Shown in pieces: positions 8,176 through 17,737 of a stretch of 64,000 bases of DNA. Location: assembly GCF_019802055.1 (NCBI RefSeq), contig NZ_JAHVHW010000007.1, positions 1,265,403 to 1,329,402 of the forward strand, given 5' to 3'. Position numbers and translations under genes: made by a program. The first letter of the stretch is position 1. Each line of letters begins with the position of its first letter. Origin of the DNA: Ferrimonas balearica (lineage in GTDB: Bacteria; Pseudomonadota; Gammaproteobacteria; Enterobacterales; Shewanellaceae). The notes under the pieces are model-generated. The model saw only the letters and a list, made by a program, of their open reading frames with translations, had not been told where the DNA came from and made no database searches.

Positions 8176-9108
8176 ATGGGAACCTACAAACGCATCCTGG
8201 TCGCGATTGACCCCACCCACGAGGCGCAACCTGCGCTCATCCGGGCGGCACACCTGGCCAAGTGCTGCGATGGCCATCTGACACTGCTGGTCTGCATCTT
8301 TGATTTCTCCTACGAAATGACCTCCATGTTGTCGGTCGACGAACGAGAAGCGATGCGAAACAGCATTGTCACTCAACGCCAGGCATGGCTGGAACAGCAG
8401 GCACGCACCTATCGGGATCAGGGCATCTCCGTCGATACCAAGGTGGCCTGGCACAACCGTCCCTTTGAAGCGATCATTGAGCAGGCGATTACCGGCCAGC
8501 ACGATGTGATAGTCAAATCCACGCATCACCACGACAAGCTCAAATCCGTTATCTTCACCCCGACAGACTGGCACCTGCTGCGGAAATCTCCGGTGCCGGT
8601 ATTGCTGGTCAAAGAGGGGAACTGGCCTGAGCAGGGCAAAGTTCTGGTGGCGGTGAATGTTGCCGCTGAGGATGAGGCCCACCAAACGCTGAACGACCAT
8701 ATCATCGGTCATGCCAAGAAGCTGGCCCGGGCCATCAATGGCGAGATCCATCTGGTTAATGGTTACCCGGGCACGCCGGTTAATATCGCCATCGAGTTGC
8801 CTGACTTCGATGCTCACGCCTATAACGAATCGCTGAAGGCCCACCATCAGCTTCGCATCAGCGAACTGGCTCGACAGCATGATATTGATGAGCAGCACTG
8901 CCACGTTATCGAAGGCTTGCCGGAGGATGTGATCCCAGAGCTGGCTGAAGAGTTGGAAGCGGAGTTGGTGGTGCTGGGCACCGTTGGCCGCACCGGCTTC
9001 TCTGCAGCCCTTATCGGCAATACCGCAGAGCACGTTATTGACAGTCTGGAGTGCGACCTGCTGGCGATCAAACCGGAAGGCTTTGAGTCGCCGGTAAAAC
9101 CGGAGTGA
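8176..9108 (+). CDS. uspE: Universal stress protein UspE
   Basis: Cytoplasmic tandem-domain universal stress protein of 310 residues. Two UspA-like domains (about 1-150 and 155-305) each begin with the usual beta strand (KRILVAIDPTHEAQPAL; KVLVAVNVAAEDEA). The second ends with VLGTVGRTGFSAALIGNTAEHV, the nucleotide-binding G-x2-G-x9-G motif region. The frame is open further upstream, but ATG 8176 fits the family and follows AAGGAGA. uspE next to fnr is a conserved gammaproteobacterial arrangement. Its exact biochemical role is not established. Confidence 0.93.
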   Translation: MGTYKRILVAIDPTHEAQPALIRAAHLAKCCDGHLTLLVCIFDFSYEMTSMLSVDEREAMRNSIVTQRQAWLEQQARTYRDQGISVDTKVAWHNRPFEAIIEQAITGQHDVIVKSTHHHDKLKSVIFTPTDWHLLRKSPVPVLLVKEGNWPEQGKVLVAVNVAAEDEAHQTLNDHIIGHAKKLARAINGEIHLVNGYPGTPVNIAIELPDFDAHAYNESLKAHHQLRISELARQHDIDEQHCHVIEGLPEDVIPELAEELEAELVVLGTVGRTGFSAALIGNTAEHVIDSLECDLLAIKPEGFESPVKPE

Positions 9109-9129
9109 TCCCAATCACCCCCTACAGCT

Positions 9130-9157
9130 ACGGCGGCCTATAGTGCCGCCGTTTTCT
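9130..9157 (+). terminator. Intrinsic terminator after uspE
   Basis: The stem ACGGCGGC/GCCGCCGT with a seven-base loop is followed by TTTCTTT. Confidence 0.75.
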
Positions 9158-9236
9158 TTGCCTGCCCCTTTACCCTTGCGGGTCTTGCTGGAATAATGCC
9201 GCACCTGTTCACTAGGCCTTTTTGAGGACTCCATCA

Positions 9237-10175
9237 GTGCAAGAGCTGAGTCAGAAGCAACAAACCCGGCTAAACAAACTGCAAAAGCGGCTGCGCCGCG
9301 AAGTAGGCAGCGCCATCGACGATTACAAGATGATCGAAGAGGGCGATGTGGTGATGGTATGCCTGTCCGGAGGTAAGGACAGCTACACCCTGCTGGATAT
9401 CCTGTTGAATCTGCAGCATCGTGCACCGGTAAACTTCCAGTTGGTGGCAGTCAATCTGGACCAGAAGCAACCGGGATTCCCTGAAGAGATCCTGCCGGAC
9501 TACCTCAAAACACTTGGGATCGCTTACCACATCCTGGAGAAGGACACTTACTCCATCGTTAAGGAGAAGATCCCGGAGGGCAAAACCACCTGCTCTTTGT
9601 GCTCTCGCCTGCGTCGTGGCACCCTGTACGGCTTTGCCCAGAAGATCGGTGCAACCAAAATCGCGCTCGGCCACCACCGTGACGACATCATTGAGACGCT
9701 GTTCCTGAACATGTTCTACGGCGGCAAGCTCAAAGCGATGCCACCTAAGCTGCTGTCCGACGACGGCGCGAATATGGTGATCCGTCCGATGGCGTACTGC
9801 CGCGAGAAAGACATCGCAGAGTACGCCGATCTGAAGGCGTTCCCCATCATTCCGTGCAATCTGTGCGGCTCTCAGGAGAACCTGAAGCGCAAGATGGTTA
9901 AAGAGATGCTCAACGACTGGGACAAGCAGTTCCCGGGCCGCATCGAAACCATCTTCACCGCCCTGCAGAACACTGCCCCCTCTCAGTTGGTTGACCGCAA
10001 CCAGTTCGATTTTGTCGGACTGGAGCGTGATCCGGACGCCGAGTTTACCGGTAGCGTTGCTGAAGCTGACCTGCCAGCGTTCGACTTCCTGGATGCCGAC
10101 AACTCCGGTCATATTCAGCTGGATAAGCGTCAGGAAGAGGCGCGTATTGACGTGGTCAACGTCTACCAACCCTAA
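9237..10175 (+). CDS. ttcA: tRNA 2-thiocytidine(32) synthetase TtcA
   Basis: TtcA thiolates cytidine 32 in certain tRNAs, using ATP and an Fe-S cluster. The 312-residue protein has the PP-loop SGGKDS at 44-49 and paired cysteines CSLC at 119-122 and CNLC at 207-210. The first pair matches the conserved TtcA cysteines. A TTG in frame exists at 9222, but GTG 9237 is preferred because GAGGA ends 8 nt before it and the N terminus MQELSQKQ fits the family. It stands alone between two terminators. Confidence 0.94.
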   Translation: MQELSQKQQTRLNKLQKRLRREVGSAIDDYKMIEEGDVVMVCLSGGKDSYTLLDILLNLQHRAPVNFQLVAVNLDQKQPGFPEEILPDYLKTLGIAYHILEKDTYSIVKEKIPEGKTTCSLCSRLRRGTLYGFAQKIGATKIALGHHRDDIIETLFLNMFYGGKLKAMPPKLLSDDGANMVIRPMAYCREKDIAEYADLKAFPIIPCNLCGSQENLKRKMVKEMLNDWDKQFPGRIETIFTALQNTAPSQLVDRNQFDFVGLERDPDAEFTGSVAEADLPAFDFLDADNSGHIQLDKRQEEARIDVVNVYQP

Positions 10176-10188
10176 ACCGCGTTAGACG

Positions 10189-10217
10189 AAAAGGGCCCCA
10201 TTACGGGGCCCTTTTTG
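10189..10217 (+). terminator. Intrinsic terminator after ttcA
   Basis: The stem AAAGGGCCCC/GGGGCCCTTT with a five-base loop is followed by further T residues. Confidence 0.85.
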
Positions 10218-10271
10218 GATCTGGCTACCGCTGCCCTACCCCAACTTACCGCTTCAAACGTTGCTTGGTCG

Positions 10272-10296
10272 AAAAAAGGGCCGCAATTGCGGCCCT
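10272..10296 (-). terminator. Intrinsic terminator of the DUF2987 operon
   Basis: A 20-base perfect palindrome (AGGGCCGCAATTGCGGCCCT) lies just after the stop of the minus-strand gene. On that strand it is followed by six T residues. Confidence 0.85.
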
Positions 10297-10299
10297 GTC

Positions 10300-10926
10300 T
10301 TAGCGCTCGATGTAGGGACTGATCCAGATAGGCGGTTGGGAAAACACCACAGTGTCCTCTCCCAATTGGTCCAATCGCAAAGTGAGGCGACCAGAGTCGA
10401 CTTCTGCTTCCCACTTGGCAGGCTGAACCTCGGTGCCCTCCGCCAGCATCACCACAACGCCGCTGACGTCAGGTTGCAACCAGCGGAAGGGAAAGCCAGC
10501 GAAACGCTTTAACACGCCGTCAAACTGCCCCACCATCGCCTGCCAATCAGATTGGGTAAACCGTTGCTGAGTCGTGTCGCTGTAGCGAAGTTGCATCGCG
10601 AAATCGCACTGGGCCTCGTCTTCAACCTGAACGCTCAGCACCGCTTTATGGTCTTTGAGCTCAGCATCGAACGGCACCAGAAGTTCCTGGCGAGGGCCGA
10701 TGGTGAGTGGCAGGGTGTTACCCCGATCGATGATGCTGCCCCCCTGAATGGTGCAGGGCTCGCGACGCTCCCGGTGGTTCAGGTAGAACGCCATGCTGAC
10801 CAGGGGATAGTCGGTTTTATTGACCACCTTCAGACGATCATAGAAACCGCCATATTCGAGATTTAACGCCTGTGCAGGCAGCGCTAACGCAGCAGTGAGC
10901 GCCGCGGCAATCGTCCGTGATTTCAT
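10300..10926 (-). CDS. DUF2987 family secreted protein
   Basis: This 208-residue protein has a clear signal peptide (KSRTIAAALTAALALPAQA, cleavage near residue 20) and a mature region resembling DUF2987 periplasmic proteins. Two cysteines (in EPCTIQ and AQCDFA) could form a disulfide. The function of the family is unknown. It is the last gene of a three-gene operon and overlaps the stop of the glucosaminidase gene by ATGA, so it probably acts in the same envelope process. Confidence 0.7.
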   Translation of the reverse strand: MKSRTIAAALTAALALPAQALNLEYGGFYDRLKVVNKTDYPLVSMAFYLNHRERREPCTIQGGSIIDRGNTLPLTIGPRQELLVPFDAELKDHKAVLSVQVEDEAQCDFAMQLRYSDTTQQRFTQSDWQAMVGQFDGVLKRFAGFPFRWLQPDVSGVVVMLAEGTEVQPAKWEAEVDSGRLTLRLDQLGEDTVVFSQPPIWISPYIER

Positions 10927-11720
10927 AGCAGATAGGTCCGATTTTGATTGAGCATGGTGAGCAGCTCATCGATGTAAGCTTCTTTTCGCTCTGAATAGCG
11001 GATCAATCCCGGGATCAGGTCTTCTGCGCTGGGGGTTTTCCCTTGCAGTCGCATCTTCTGGCGAATATCCCGCAATTCCCGGTAAGCGGGATTGGTATTC
11101 AGGTTACGCAGATAGGAGGAGACCGAGTCCTGGACACTGTCAAAACGGGCGACCTCATGATTCATCCCACCCTGACGTTGATTGGGTACCAGGCCACACC
11201 CTTTTCGGAAACACCACTGGCCAAAATAGTTCTGGCCTTCGCGGGCAAAGCGGGAACTGCCCCACCCTGTCTCATTCGCGGCCTGAACCAGCACCATGGC
11301 GGTGGGAACCTCATCGACGCGAACCAGCAGGTCATCAAGGGTTTCCGGGGTAAAAGCACGGATCTCAACACCGTACACGCCAGCCAGATTGGAAAGGTGG
11401 GTAGACTCAGCCTCACTCAGGGGCTGACTCAACAACAAACGTTCCTGAGCGCGCTGAATGAAGGCGCGTTGCTCCGCGATCTTGCGGTTCTCCGCTTCGA
11501 CCATAGGACGAAGAAAGTTGAAAAACGCCTCCTTCTTCTCAGCCACATCGGTGTAGGCATCGAAATCGGGTTGGCGACTGACCGGAGCGTTTTTGACCAC
11601 CCTCAGTCCCGCCATTGGCGCTTCGGGACGAACCGCTTCGGTCTCAACCCAGAGCAATGCTGCAGCGACAGCACTGAGGCCCAGAACCACGCTGGCCAAA
11701 CGGCCGGTTTTAACTGCCAT
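10923..11720 (-). CDS. Bax-like glucosaminidase domain protein
   Basis: This 265-residue protein has an N-terminal signal anchor (about residues 8-25), a polar coiled-coil-prone stretch (60-100), then a glucosaminidase domain of the GH73/Bax type. The motif AANETGWGSSRFAREGQNYFGQW contains the likely catalytic glutamate E150. Such enzymes cleave N-acetylglucosaminyl bonds of peptidoglycan in the periplasm. It starts 2 nt after the membrane-protein gene and overlaps the DUF2987 gene by four bases, so the three are co-transcribed. Confidence 0.85.
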   Translation of the reverse strand: MAVKTGRLASVVLGLSAVAAALLWVETEAVRPEAPMAGLRVVKNAPVSRQPDFDAYTDVAEKKEAFFNFLRPMVEAENRKIAEQRAFIQRAQERLLLSQPLSEAESTHLSNLAGVYGVEIRAFTPETLDDLLVRVDEVPTAMVLVQAANETGWGSSRFAREGQNYFGQWCFRKGCGLVPNQRQGGMNHEVARFDSVQDSVSSYLRNLNTNPAYRELRDIRQKMRLQGKTPSAEDLIPGLIRYSERKEAYIDELLTMLNQNRTYLL

Positions 11721-11722
11721 GG

Positions 11723-12439
11723 TTACGCCTCAAAGTGAGAGTCAGAACGGGTTTCTTCAGACTTGGGCTCCTCAGGGGTAGCCGCTTGCGGAGAGAGTTC
11801 AGGGAACAGTTCCCGGAACAGCACACCCTTCATATGGAAGAACATCGGGATCGCGAGTACGAGACCAAGCCCCATCGGGATGGTGGCAACCATCAGGATG
11901 ACGATCATCGCGGAATAGACGGTGATCACCGCAAACAGTTGGCCATGCACCACCTTGGCGGAATCAATCATTGCCTTGATTGGGGAGCCGCGATGGAACA
12001 GGTAATAGAGATTCGCCTGGCTCAATACCGCCATAAGGTAGACACCGGGGAGTACCAGCAAGAATAGGCCGAGGTTAACCACTACCGCAGTGACCAGGGC
12101 AATCAGCGACAGCGGGACCGCCATGGCCCAACTCCGGAACACCATGCTCATCTCAACCGGTTGGCCGGTGGCACGGCGCCACCCCATGTACGCCAGGGCG
12201 GCTTCAAAAGGGGCCAGGATAAGAACCAGAATCAGCTGTACCGGTTCCATAGACTGTTTGAGCTGTTCGGCGTCGGTAAGATCCAACCCCTGCATGCTGG
12301 CATACAGTTGCACCAGCAACATGGCGCTGGCCACCAGAATGACAAAGGTTAACAGCGATGCCCCAAGCAGGGGGTTCAGGTTTTGGCGGGTTAACTCCCA
12401 CGCTTCCCTGAGTACCGCAAATACGTCCAGTTTCTGCAT
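11723..12439 (-). CDS. Polytopic membrane protein, unknown function
   Basis: This 238-residue protein has about five hydrophobic segments (roughly 25-48, 72-90, 108-145, 170-205) and a polar, acidic C-terminal tail (LSPQAATPEEPKSEETRSD). It recalls small membrane proteins of the YciC/UPF0259 or glycerophosphodiesterase membrane-domain type, but I do not recognise the family with confidence. It heads the operon with the Bax-like hydrolase. No catalytic motif is visible. Confidence 0.7.
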   Translation of the reverse strand: MQKLDVFAVLREAWELTRQNLNPLLGASLLTFVILVASAMLLVQLYASMQGLDLTDAEQLKQSMEPVQLILVLILAPFEAALAYMGWRRATGQPVEMSMVFRSWAMAVPLSLIALVTAVVVNLGLFLLVLPGVYLMAVLSQANLYYLFHRGSPIKAMIDSAKVVHGQLFAVITVYSAMIVILMVATIPMGLGLVLAIPMFFHMKGVLFRELFPELSPQAATPEEPKSEETRSDSHFEA

Positions 12440-12542
12440 CGATTTTCGCGTTAGGTTTCTGGGTCAAAACGGCGATTATACCCATCCCCCACCCGACAAA
12501 AAACGTCGAATCTTCCGATTGTGCTGTAAAGAAAACCGAAGT

Positions 12543-12632
12543 TTACACCTTAACCGGTACCAGAAGGACGAAAATCACCAGCACAAGCGTGCTGAGCAGG
12601 TACAAGCGAATGAGCGATCCTTGTTTCATCAT
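12543..12632 (-). CDS. Possible 29-residue single-span membrane protein
   Basis: A short frame begins with two ATG codons (MMKQGSLIRLYLLSTL) and continues as one hydrophobic helix ending LLVPVKV before TAA. The basic N terminus followed by one clean transmembrane segment is typical of bacterial small membrane proteins. The ribosome site is weak (AGGG about 6 nt upstream). It lies alone between the membrane-protein operon and the tRNA-Cys terminator. It could also be a chance frame. Confidence 0.4.
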   Translation of the reverse strand: MMKQGSLIRLYLLSTLVLVIFVLLVPVKV

Positions 12633-12689
12633 TTGGCCCTGTTCGTTGGAGGGCCACTGAGTATAGGCAACTTTTTTAAGGGGCAAACG

Positions 12690-12717
12690 AAAAACCCCCA
12701 CCGATGGGTGGGGGTTT
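12690..12717 (-). terminator. Intrinsic terminator after tRNA-Cys
   Basis: On the minus strand, the perfect stem AAACCCCCACC/GGTGGGGGTTT with a four-base loop is followed by TTTTT. It lies seven bases beyond the tRNA 3' end. Confidence 0.85.
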
Positions 12718-12723
12718 CGAAGA

Positions 12724-12797
12724 TGGAGGCGCGTCCCGGAGTCGAACCGAGGTCCACGGATTTGCAATCCGCTGCATAGCCACTCTGCCAACGCGCC
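12724..12797 (-). tRNA. tRNA-Cys (anticodon GCA)
   Basis: This 74-base minus-strand gene folds as a full cloverleaf. The acceptor stem is GGCGCGT/ACGCGCC. The anticodon stem CGGAT/ATCCG encloses TTGCAAA, reading GCA for cysteine. The T arm contains GGTTCGACTCC, and the CCA end is encoded. It closely resembles E. coli tRNA-Cys and is followed by a strong terminator. Confidence 0.96.
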
Positions 12798-12999
12798 AAG
12801 GCTTTCAGGCTGTCCCCGAAAGCGCGAGCAATTAAAACAGAAAGGACCGAGGGACACAAGCGCCGTTTGCACTCTGCCAGAGCAGATATTTGAAGTTGCT
12901 CTAATTTTTCAATGAACCACCTGTTTGAGTGGTTAAAAAACGTCAGAAGAGGCGAATTTGGCACCACCGAGCCGCCGGTTCAGTGGCGTTCGAAACATA

Positions 13000-13027
13000 A
13001 AAAAGGCGCCTTAATTGGCGCCCTTTT
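13000..13027 (-). terminator. Intrinsic terminator after the aminotransferase gene
   Basis: An inverted repeat (AAGGCGCC around TTAATT, then GGCGCC and further pairing bases) is followed on the minus strand by a T-rich run. It begins 16 bases past the stop codon. Confidence 0.7.
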
Positions 13028-13042
13028 AGGTTCGGTATCGGC

Positions 13043-14233
13043 TTAGTAGACCGAAGCGATGGCTTGGATAAGCGTCGGCAGGTTGGACTCGGTCATGCCA
13101 GCGACATTGATGCGACCGGAGCCAACGATGTAGACTCCGAAATCCGCTTTCAGTTTCTCGACCTGGTCTTTGTTCAGGCCAGAGAAGCTGAACATGCCGT
13201 TTTGCTGCTCGATAAACCCGAAGTCACCCGGTACACCGGCTTCCGCAAGTCCAGCAACAAAAGCCTGACGCATGCGATGAATGCGTTGGGACATCTGCGC
13301 CAGTTCCTCAAGCCACAGGGCTTTAAGTTCGGCGTCGGCAAGAATGGTCGCCACAATTTGTGCGCCATGAGACGGCGGGTTGGAGTAGTTGGTACGGATC
13401 ACGCGCTTCACTTGCGACATGCCCCGCTCTGCGGCGTCGGCATCGCCAGCCACCAGAGTCAGAGCGCCAATACGCTCGTTGTAGAGACCAAAGTTCTTGG
13501 AGAAAGAGCTGGCCACCAACAACTCCCCCAACTGCTCTGCAAAGTGGCGCAAACCTGCCGCGTCGCTTTCAACGTCTTTGGCAAAACCCTGGTAGGCAAA
13601 ATCAAACAGCGGCAACCAGCCATGGGCCTTGGCGCTGGCCGCCATCTGTTGCCACTGCTCGAAACTCGGATCGACGCCGGTCGGGTTGTGACAGCAGCCA
13701 TGAAGGATCACTACATCGTCGCTGCCCAGGCTGTTCAGGTCGGCCAACAGTCCATCGAAGTCCAGGGCACGGTTCGCTGCGTCGTAGTAGCAATACTCCT
13801 TCACCTCGAGGCCAGCACTTTCAAAGATGCCGCGGTGGTTGGCCCAGGAAGGGTTGGAGATCCAAACCCGCTTACCCGGCAGGTTAGTGGCAATAAAGTC
13901 GGCTGCAATTCGCAGTGCACCAGTACCACCGGGCGCTTGTGCTGCACGGGCACGGCTGGCTTTGATCACCTCGTGGTCAGCACCAAACAGAAGAGACAAT
14001 ACTTGCTCCCGATACTGGGGATGACCATCAATACCGAGGTAGCCCTTGGTGGATTCGGTTTCCAGAATGTGGGCCTCAGCGTGCTTTACGCAGGTCAGGA
14101 TCGGGGTCTGGCCAGCCTCATCCTTGTAGACACCCACACCAAGGTTAATCTTGTTATCGCGGGGATCAGCGCGGAAGGCTTCGTTCAGGCCAAGGATTGG
14201 GTCAGCTGGAGCAAGTTCTATCTTTTCAAACAT
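13043..14233 (-). CDS. Aspartate/aromatic amino acid aminotransferase
   Basis: Class I PLP-dependent transaminase that moves an amino group between aspartate, tyrosine or phenylalanine and 2-oxoglutarate in the cytoplasm. The 396-residue protein has the family length. It has the conserved W130 (NPSWANH), HNPTG at 182-186, D211/Y214 (DFAYQGF), and the PLP lysine K246 in [15 protein letters not shown]. It resembles AspC and TyrB equally, and sequence alone does not decide substrate preference. It is monocistronic, with its own terminator. Confidence 0.9.
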   Translation of the reverse strand: MFEKIELAPADPILGLNEAFRADPRDNKINLGVGVYKDEAGQTPILTCVKHAEAHILETESTKGYLGIDGHPQYREQVLSLLFGADHEVIKASRARAAQAPGGTGALRIAADFIATNLPGKRVWISNPSWANHRGIFESAGLEVKEYCYYDAANRALDFDGLLADLNSLGSDDVVILHGCCHNPTGVDPSFEQWQQMAASAKAHGWLPLFDFAYQGFAKDVESDAAGLRHFAEQLGELLVASSFSKNFGLYNERIGALTLVAGDADAAERGMSQVKRVIRTNYSNPPSHGAQIVATILADAELKALWLEELAQMSQRIHRMRQAFVAGLAEAGVPGDFGFIEQQNGMFSFSGLNKDQVEKLKADFGVYIVGSGRINVAGMTESNLPTLIQAIASVY

Positions 14234-14297
14234 GGGCTTAAGGACTAACAGCTAGAGGAGGGTCGAGCGCCCGTTATACCATGCTCAAAATGCTCTG

Positions 14298-15386
14298 TCA
14301 GCGGGGGGAACTCCCTCTTCCGGTCATCTCTACAAATCCGACGCCGTCTTGGCTTCCCGTCACCTTGACCGGTCCCTCCCAGTAAACGATGTCCAACTGA
14401 TTGCGTTGATCCTGCGAACGGGTTTCTATCTTCAGTGATATTCCATATTTTGGCAGCGAAAGCGTCCATTTGACCGGATAGGTTGAGTCACCCAGTTCCA
14501 CCCACTCTTCCGCTTGCCAGTGAATAACATCATTCGCTAACGCAATGAGGGCCCCATCGGGTTGGATCAGAGAACCATCGCAATGGTCTTGCCCAGACTC
14601 AGCCGCCAGCAAGCAGAACACCATCAGGTTTTGGCCATCATCGAGTTGAAGCCCCATCCAGTCCCAGCCGCTAAAGCGCTCATCCAGAAACGCCGAAGAC
14701 CACTCCCTGTCCAGCCATGCCGAGCCGCTGACCTTTCGCCAACCGTCACCCGGATCGAGGTAGCCCTGAACGCGCAATCTAGGGAGGCTGTAGTAATAGG
14801 ATGCCAGTTTTCCGTCGCCACTTTTGTCGCTGAACCCCTGGTCGCCGTGCTGTACCAGGGGGCTGTCGTCCAACTGAAGGGCGATGGCCAATCCTGCTTC
14901 GCTGGCCACCAGATGGAGAGGCTGCAGTGACGTCCCCGCGCTGCGGAGCCACCAGTGGTCGATGCCTGCCACAAAAGGCTCAGGCTCAATCCGAACCTGG
15001 GCAGCGCGACCAGCCCGCTGCCAGGCCCGATGATGGCCTTCGGTTTCATGCATCAGGTGGGCAAGATAGCCTTGCCCGTCCCACCAAAAGCTCTGGGTGC
15101 CCGCCGGCCCCCGGAATCGAAACAGGGTCCACTGCAAACCATGGTGTTCACCGTGTTCATCCGAGAGATTGGCAGTGACATACCACCACTCAAGACCATA
15201 TTCACCATGAGGACCATGGTCCCTTGGGAACGTCAGGGTGTAGCCGGGTTCGACCGGAACGCCAAACTCGGAGGTCACAAAGCCAGGAGGTGTGGGCTGT
15301 CGTTCACACCCCGTCAGCATCAGGGCGGCGGCGAGCAGTATGCCAGTCCCTGCTGCACCACCAATCTGCCCAGGTTTCCTCTCCAT
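14298..15386 (-). CDS. AttH/CrtC-like lipocalin-fold lipoprotein
   Basis: This 362-residue lipoprotein has the lipobox LMLTGC, with C27 as the lipidated residue. The mature part (FPRDHGPHGEYGLEWWYVTANL near its start) matches the AttH/carotenoid 1,2-hydratase-like lipocalin family. The frame stays open 88 codons upstream inside the permease gene. ATG 15386 is chosen because it gives the signal peptide and starts two bases after the permease stop. AttH proteins accompany ABC transporters of the AttEFGH type, as here. Substrate and role are unknown; lipoprotein or hydrophobic-molecule export is a guess. Confidence 0.82.
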   Translation of the reverse strand: MERKPGQIGGAAGTGILLAAALMLTGCERQPTPPGFVTSEFGVPVEPGYTLTFPRDHGPHGEYGLEWWYVTANLSDEHGEHHGLQWTLFRFRGPAGTQSFWWDGQGYLAHLMHETEGHHRAWQRAGRAAQVRIEPEPFVAGIDHWWLRSAGTSLQPLHLVASEAGLAIALQLDDSPLVQHGDQGFSDKSGDGKLASYYYSLPRLRVQGYLDPGDGWRKVSGSAWLDREWSSAFLDERFSGWDWMGLQLDDGQNLMVFCLLAAESGQDHCDGSLIQPDGALIALANDVIHWQAEEWVELGDSTYPVKWTLSLPKYGISLKIETRSQDQRNQLDIVYWEGPVKVTGSQDGVGFVEMTGRGSSPR

Positions 15387-15388
15387 GC

Positions 15389-17737
15389 CTAACTCTCCAT
15401 CGCCATCATTGTGGCCGGTGCTGTTTTCAGTTCCCGGTAGGTTGGCCATATCGCCAGCACCAGGCCGCCGGTCAGCGCCATCACCAGATAGCTCCACCAG
15501 CCCCCACTGAGGGGATGTACTGCCATGGTCCAACCAAAGCTCAAGGGGTTCACCAGGCTGAGCAACTGGTATCCAAGGATCTGGCCCCCAACCATGCCAA
15601 TCAACAGGATAGCGAGCAGGAGTGCGAACACCTGCCAAACCCGGGCCCAAAGCAGTTGGCCCGGCGTGACACCGATGGACAGCAGCACCCCATGGTCATG
15701 ACGCCATAACCGACTGGCCGACGCTACGCTGGCCAGCCAACTGACAAACCCAACGAGCAAGGTCAGGCTCGCCAGGGCATTGGTGATCACAAAGGTGCGG
15801 GAAAACAGGGTTAAGGCCAACTCTCGCAGTGCGCCCTGAGGCCGAATCGCACCATCGGGGATCCCCAATTCAGTAAGACGGTCTCTTACCCAGTCGGGCG
15901 AATCTGGCGTGGTGATGGCCACGCCCTCAAGCGGGACATGTCCGAGCCCGGCCTCAACCAGGTCTCGCTGCATAGTCACCTGGCCACCCGGGTTTCCGTA
16001 GTCGTACTGAATCGCCACAAGCCGACAGCTTAATGTTCTCTGGCCGCTTTGAATGGGGATACGCGCGTCCAGGGCCAGCCCCAGTTGAAGTGCCAGGGGC
16101 TCATTGACGATGCAGCCCCCCTCCCCCATGGCTGTCCACCAGTCCGGGGTCGATGCCTTGAAATGGGTAAAGGGCCAGGGCTGTTCCGTCGCTTCGTGAA
16201 CCACGATCCGAACCGGGTAGTCGTTAACGCTACCATGACGAGAACCAATGGTTTCCACATACACCTCATCAGGGAGCGAATTCAGCTTCCCCAGCCAGGA
16301 CCTCAGCGTTTTCTCCTGACCTCCAATGTAGTAATCCGCGAACAGGCGCTGATTCAGATGGTCTACCAGAGCCACTTCAAATGACCCCACCATCACCCGG
16401 GTAGAAACAGCCATCGCCAACGCCAACGTGATCGCCATCGCCGCCAAAGACAGGTGCTGCCGTTGCCGCTCCTGGTCCGACGCTGCCCAAAGCAGGGTTG
16501 CCGCCTGCTCCGGAAGAAGCCGAAGACTGAGCGCAGCCAACCCTCGCTGTACCCACGCCATCAGTTGCGGCGCGACCAGCAGGATGCACAATACCGTCAG
16601 GGCACAAACCAGCAGCGCCTGCCAAGCCTGCGTGGCGTTTTGCCAAAGCAATAGGGTCACCAAAACGCACAGGGGCAAAGACCATCTTGCCCAACGCCCC
16701 TGGGGTCGCCACAGTGTCCAGGCGCCCATCAACACCATTGAGCCCCATAACAACACGCTGATCTCCAGTGCCTGAACCACAGACCAGTTCACCTGCAATC
16801 CACTGCGCATCCCGTACAGGTTTACCAGGGTATCGCCAAGGCCCGGAGCCAGTTGTTTGGCCAGTGCCACGCCGACCGCACTGCCAATCGCCCCACAAAG
16901 CAGCGCCAGAACACTCCACTCGGTTAAGATCACCCACAGGTACTCTCGGCGTGTAATGCCCAACTGCTGCATAACACGATGAGCCCGGCGCCGTTTGAGC
17001 AGCAATCTTTCAAACGCGTGAAAGGCCAATAACAGCGCGACCGCAAAGGCCAGTACGGAAAGCGCGGAGAGGTTGAGGTTGAGTGCAGCCAGCAATCCCT
17101 TCTGAGCCGGATTGTCCTGAGTTACGAGGCTCAGTTCCGGCGGCAGCAAGTTCAACACATGCGCTTTGTCCACCTCCGTCAGAGCGGGCAGCGTCAGATA
17201 GGTCAGCTTATCGTCACTGTCGAGCACCTGTGCCAGGGGAGCCAGATCCATCAGGAGAAAGGGGCCGAGACCCTCAACCAGGGTGATGGGTGGCAAACGG
17301 GTTCCGTCACTGAGTTGTAACTGTTGTCCGGCTACCCAACCGCGCCTTTCAGCCAGGGCGCGATCAGTCAGCATGGTCCACTCATTATGATGGGCTAGCA
17401 GGGTGTTCCCAGCGTTTCTTAATCGAAGCCAATCCCCTTCAGTCAGCAGCGCCCTGCCCTCCAGCATCGGTTCGGTATCGATGCCAGCGCGACGCAACGA
17501 AAGCCAAAGGGCATGAGGTATGTGATGCCCCGAGATTGAGGCCTGTATTCTCCAGGGGCGCGAGTCCTGAGTCTGTTCGCTCGACTGTGCGAAGCTGGCT
17601 CGTGCCGCCCGATTCAATACTTCGATGGCGCTTAACAATGCCCCGGCGTTGACCAGACCCAAAACCAGCCAGAGCATCAGTGCCCGATGCTGGCGCCACT
17701 CTCCCAGAATCCATCGAAACCAAAGCCCCGCCATCAT
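15389..17737 (-). CDS. ABC transporter permease of FtsX/MacB-like type (AttF/AttG-like)
   Basis: This 782-residue permease has a first membrane segment near residues 18-40 and a large extracytoplasmic domain. Two FtsX-like bundles of membrane helices follow, around 230-400 and 650-770. This doubled layout resembles fused AttF/AttG or LolCE-type permeases. It overlaps the upstream ATPase gene by ATGA and lies two bases from the lipoprotein gene, so the three form one operon. Such mechanotransmission-type permeases usually act on periplasmic substrates rather than passing them through the membrane. The substrate is unknown. Confidence 0.83.
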   Translation of the reverse strand: MMAGLWFRWILGEWRQHRALMLWLVLGLVNAGALLSAIEVLNRAARASFAQSSEQTQDSRPWRIQASISGHHIPHALWLSLRRAGIDTEPMLEGRALLTEGDWLRLRNAGNTLLAHHNEWTMLTDRALAERRGWVAGQQLQLSDGTRLPPITLVEGLGPFLLMDLAPLAQVLDSDDKLTYLTLPALTEVDKAHVLNLLPPELSLVTQDNPAQKGLLAALNLNLSALSVLAFAVALLLAFHAFERLLLKRRRAHRVMQQLGITRREYLWVILTEWSVLALLCGAIGSAVGVALAKQLAPGLGDTLVNLYGMRSGLQVNWSVVQALEISVLLWGSMVLMGAWTLWRPQGRWARWSLPLCVLVTLLLWQNATQAWQALLVCALTVLCILLVAPQLMAWVQRGLAALSLRLLPEQAATLLWAASDQERQRQHLSLAAMAITLALAMAVSTRVMVGSFEVALVDHLNQRLFADYYIGGQEKTLRSWLGKLNSLPDEVYVETIGSRHGSVNDYPVRIVVHEATEQPWPFTHFKASTPDWWTAMGEGGCIVNEPLALQLGLALDARIPIQSGQRTLSCRLVAIQYDYGNPGGQVTMQRDLVEAGLGHVPLEGVAITTPDSPDWVRDRLTELGIPDGAIRPQGALRELALTLFSRTFVITNALASLTLLVGFVSWLASVASASRLWRHDHGVLLSIGVTPGQLLWARVWQVFALLLAILLIGMVGGQILGYQLLSLVNPLSFGWTMAVHPLSGGWWSYLVMALTGGLVLAIWPTYRELKTAPATMMAMES

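Noticed and set aside
12915-12934. Inverted repeat AACCAC/GTGGTT upstream of tRNA-Cys
   Set aside because: No T run follows it on either strand, so it is not a terminator. No known operator matches.
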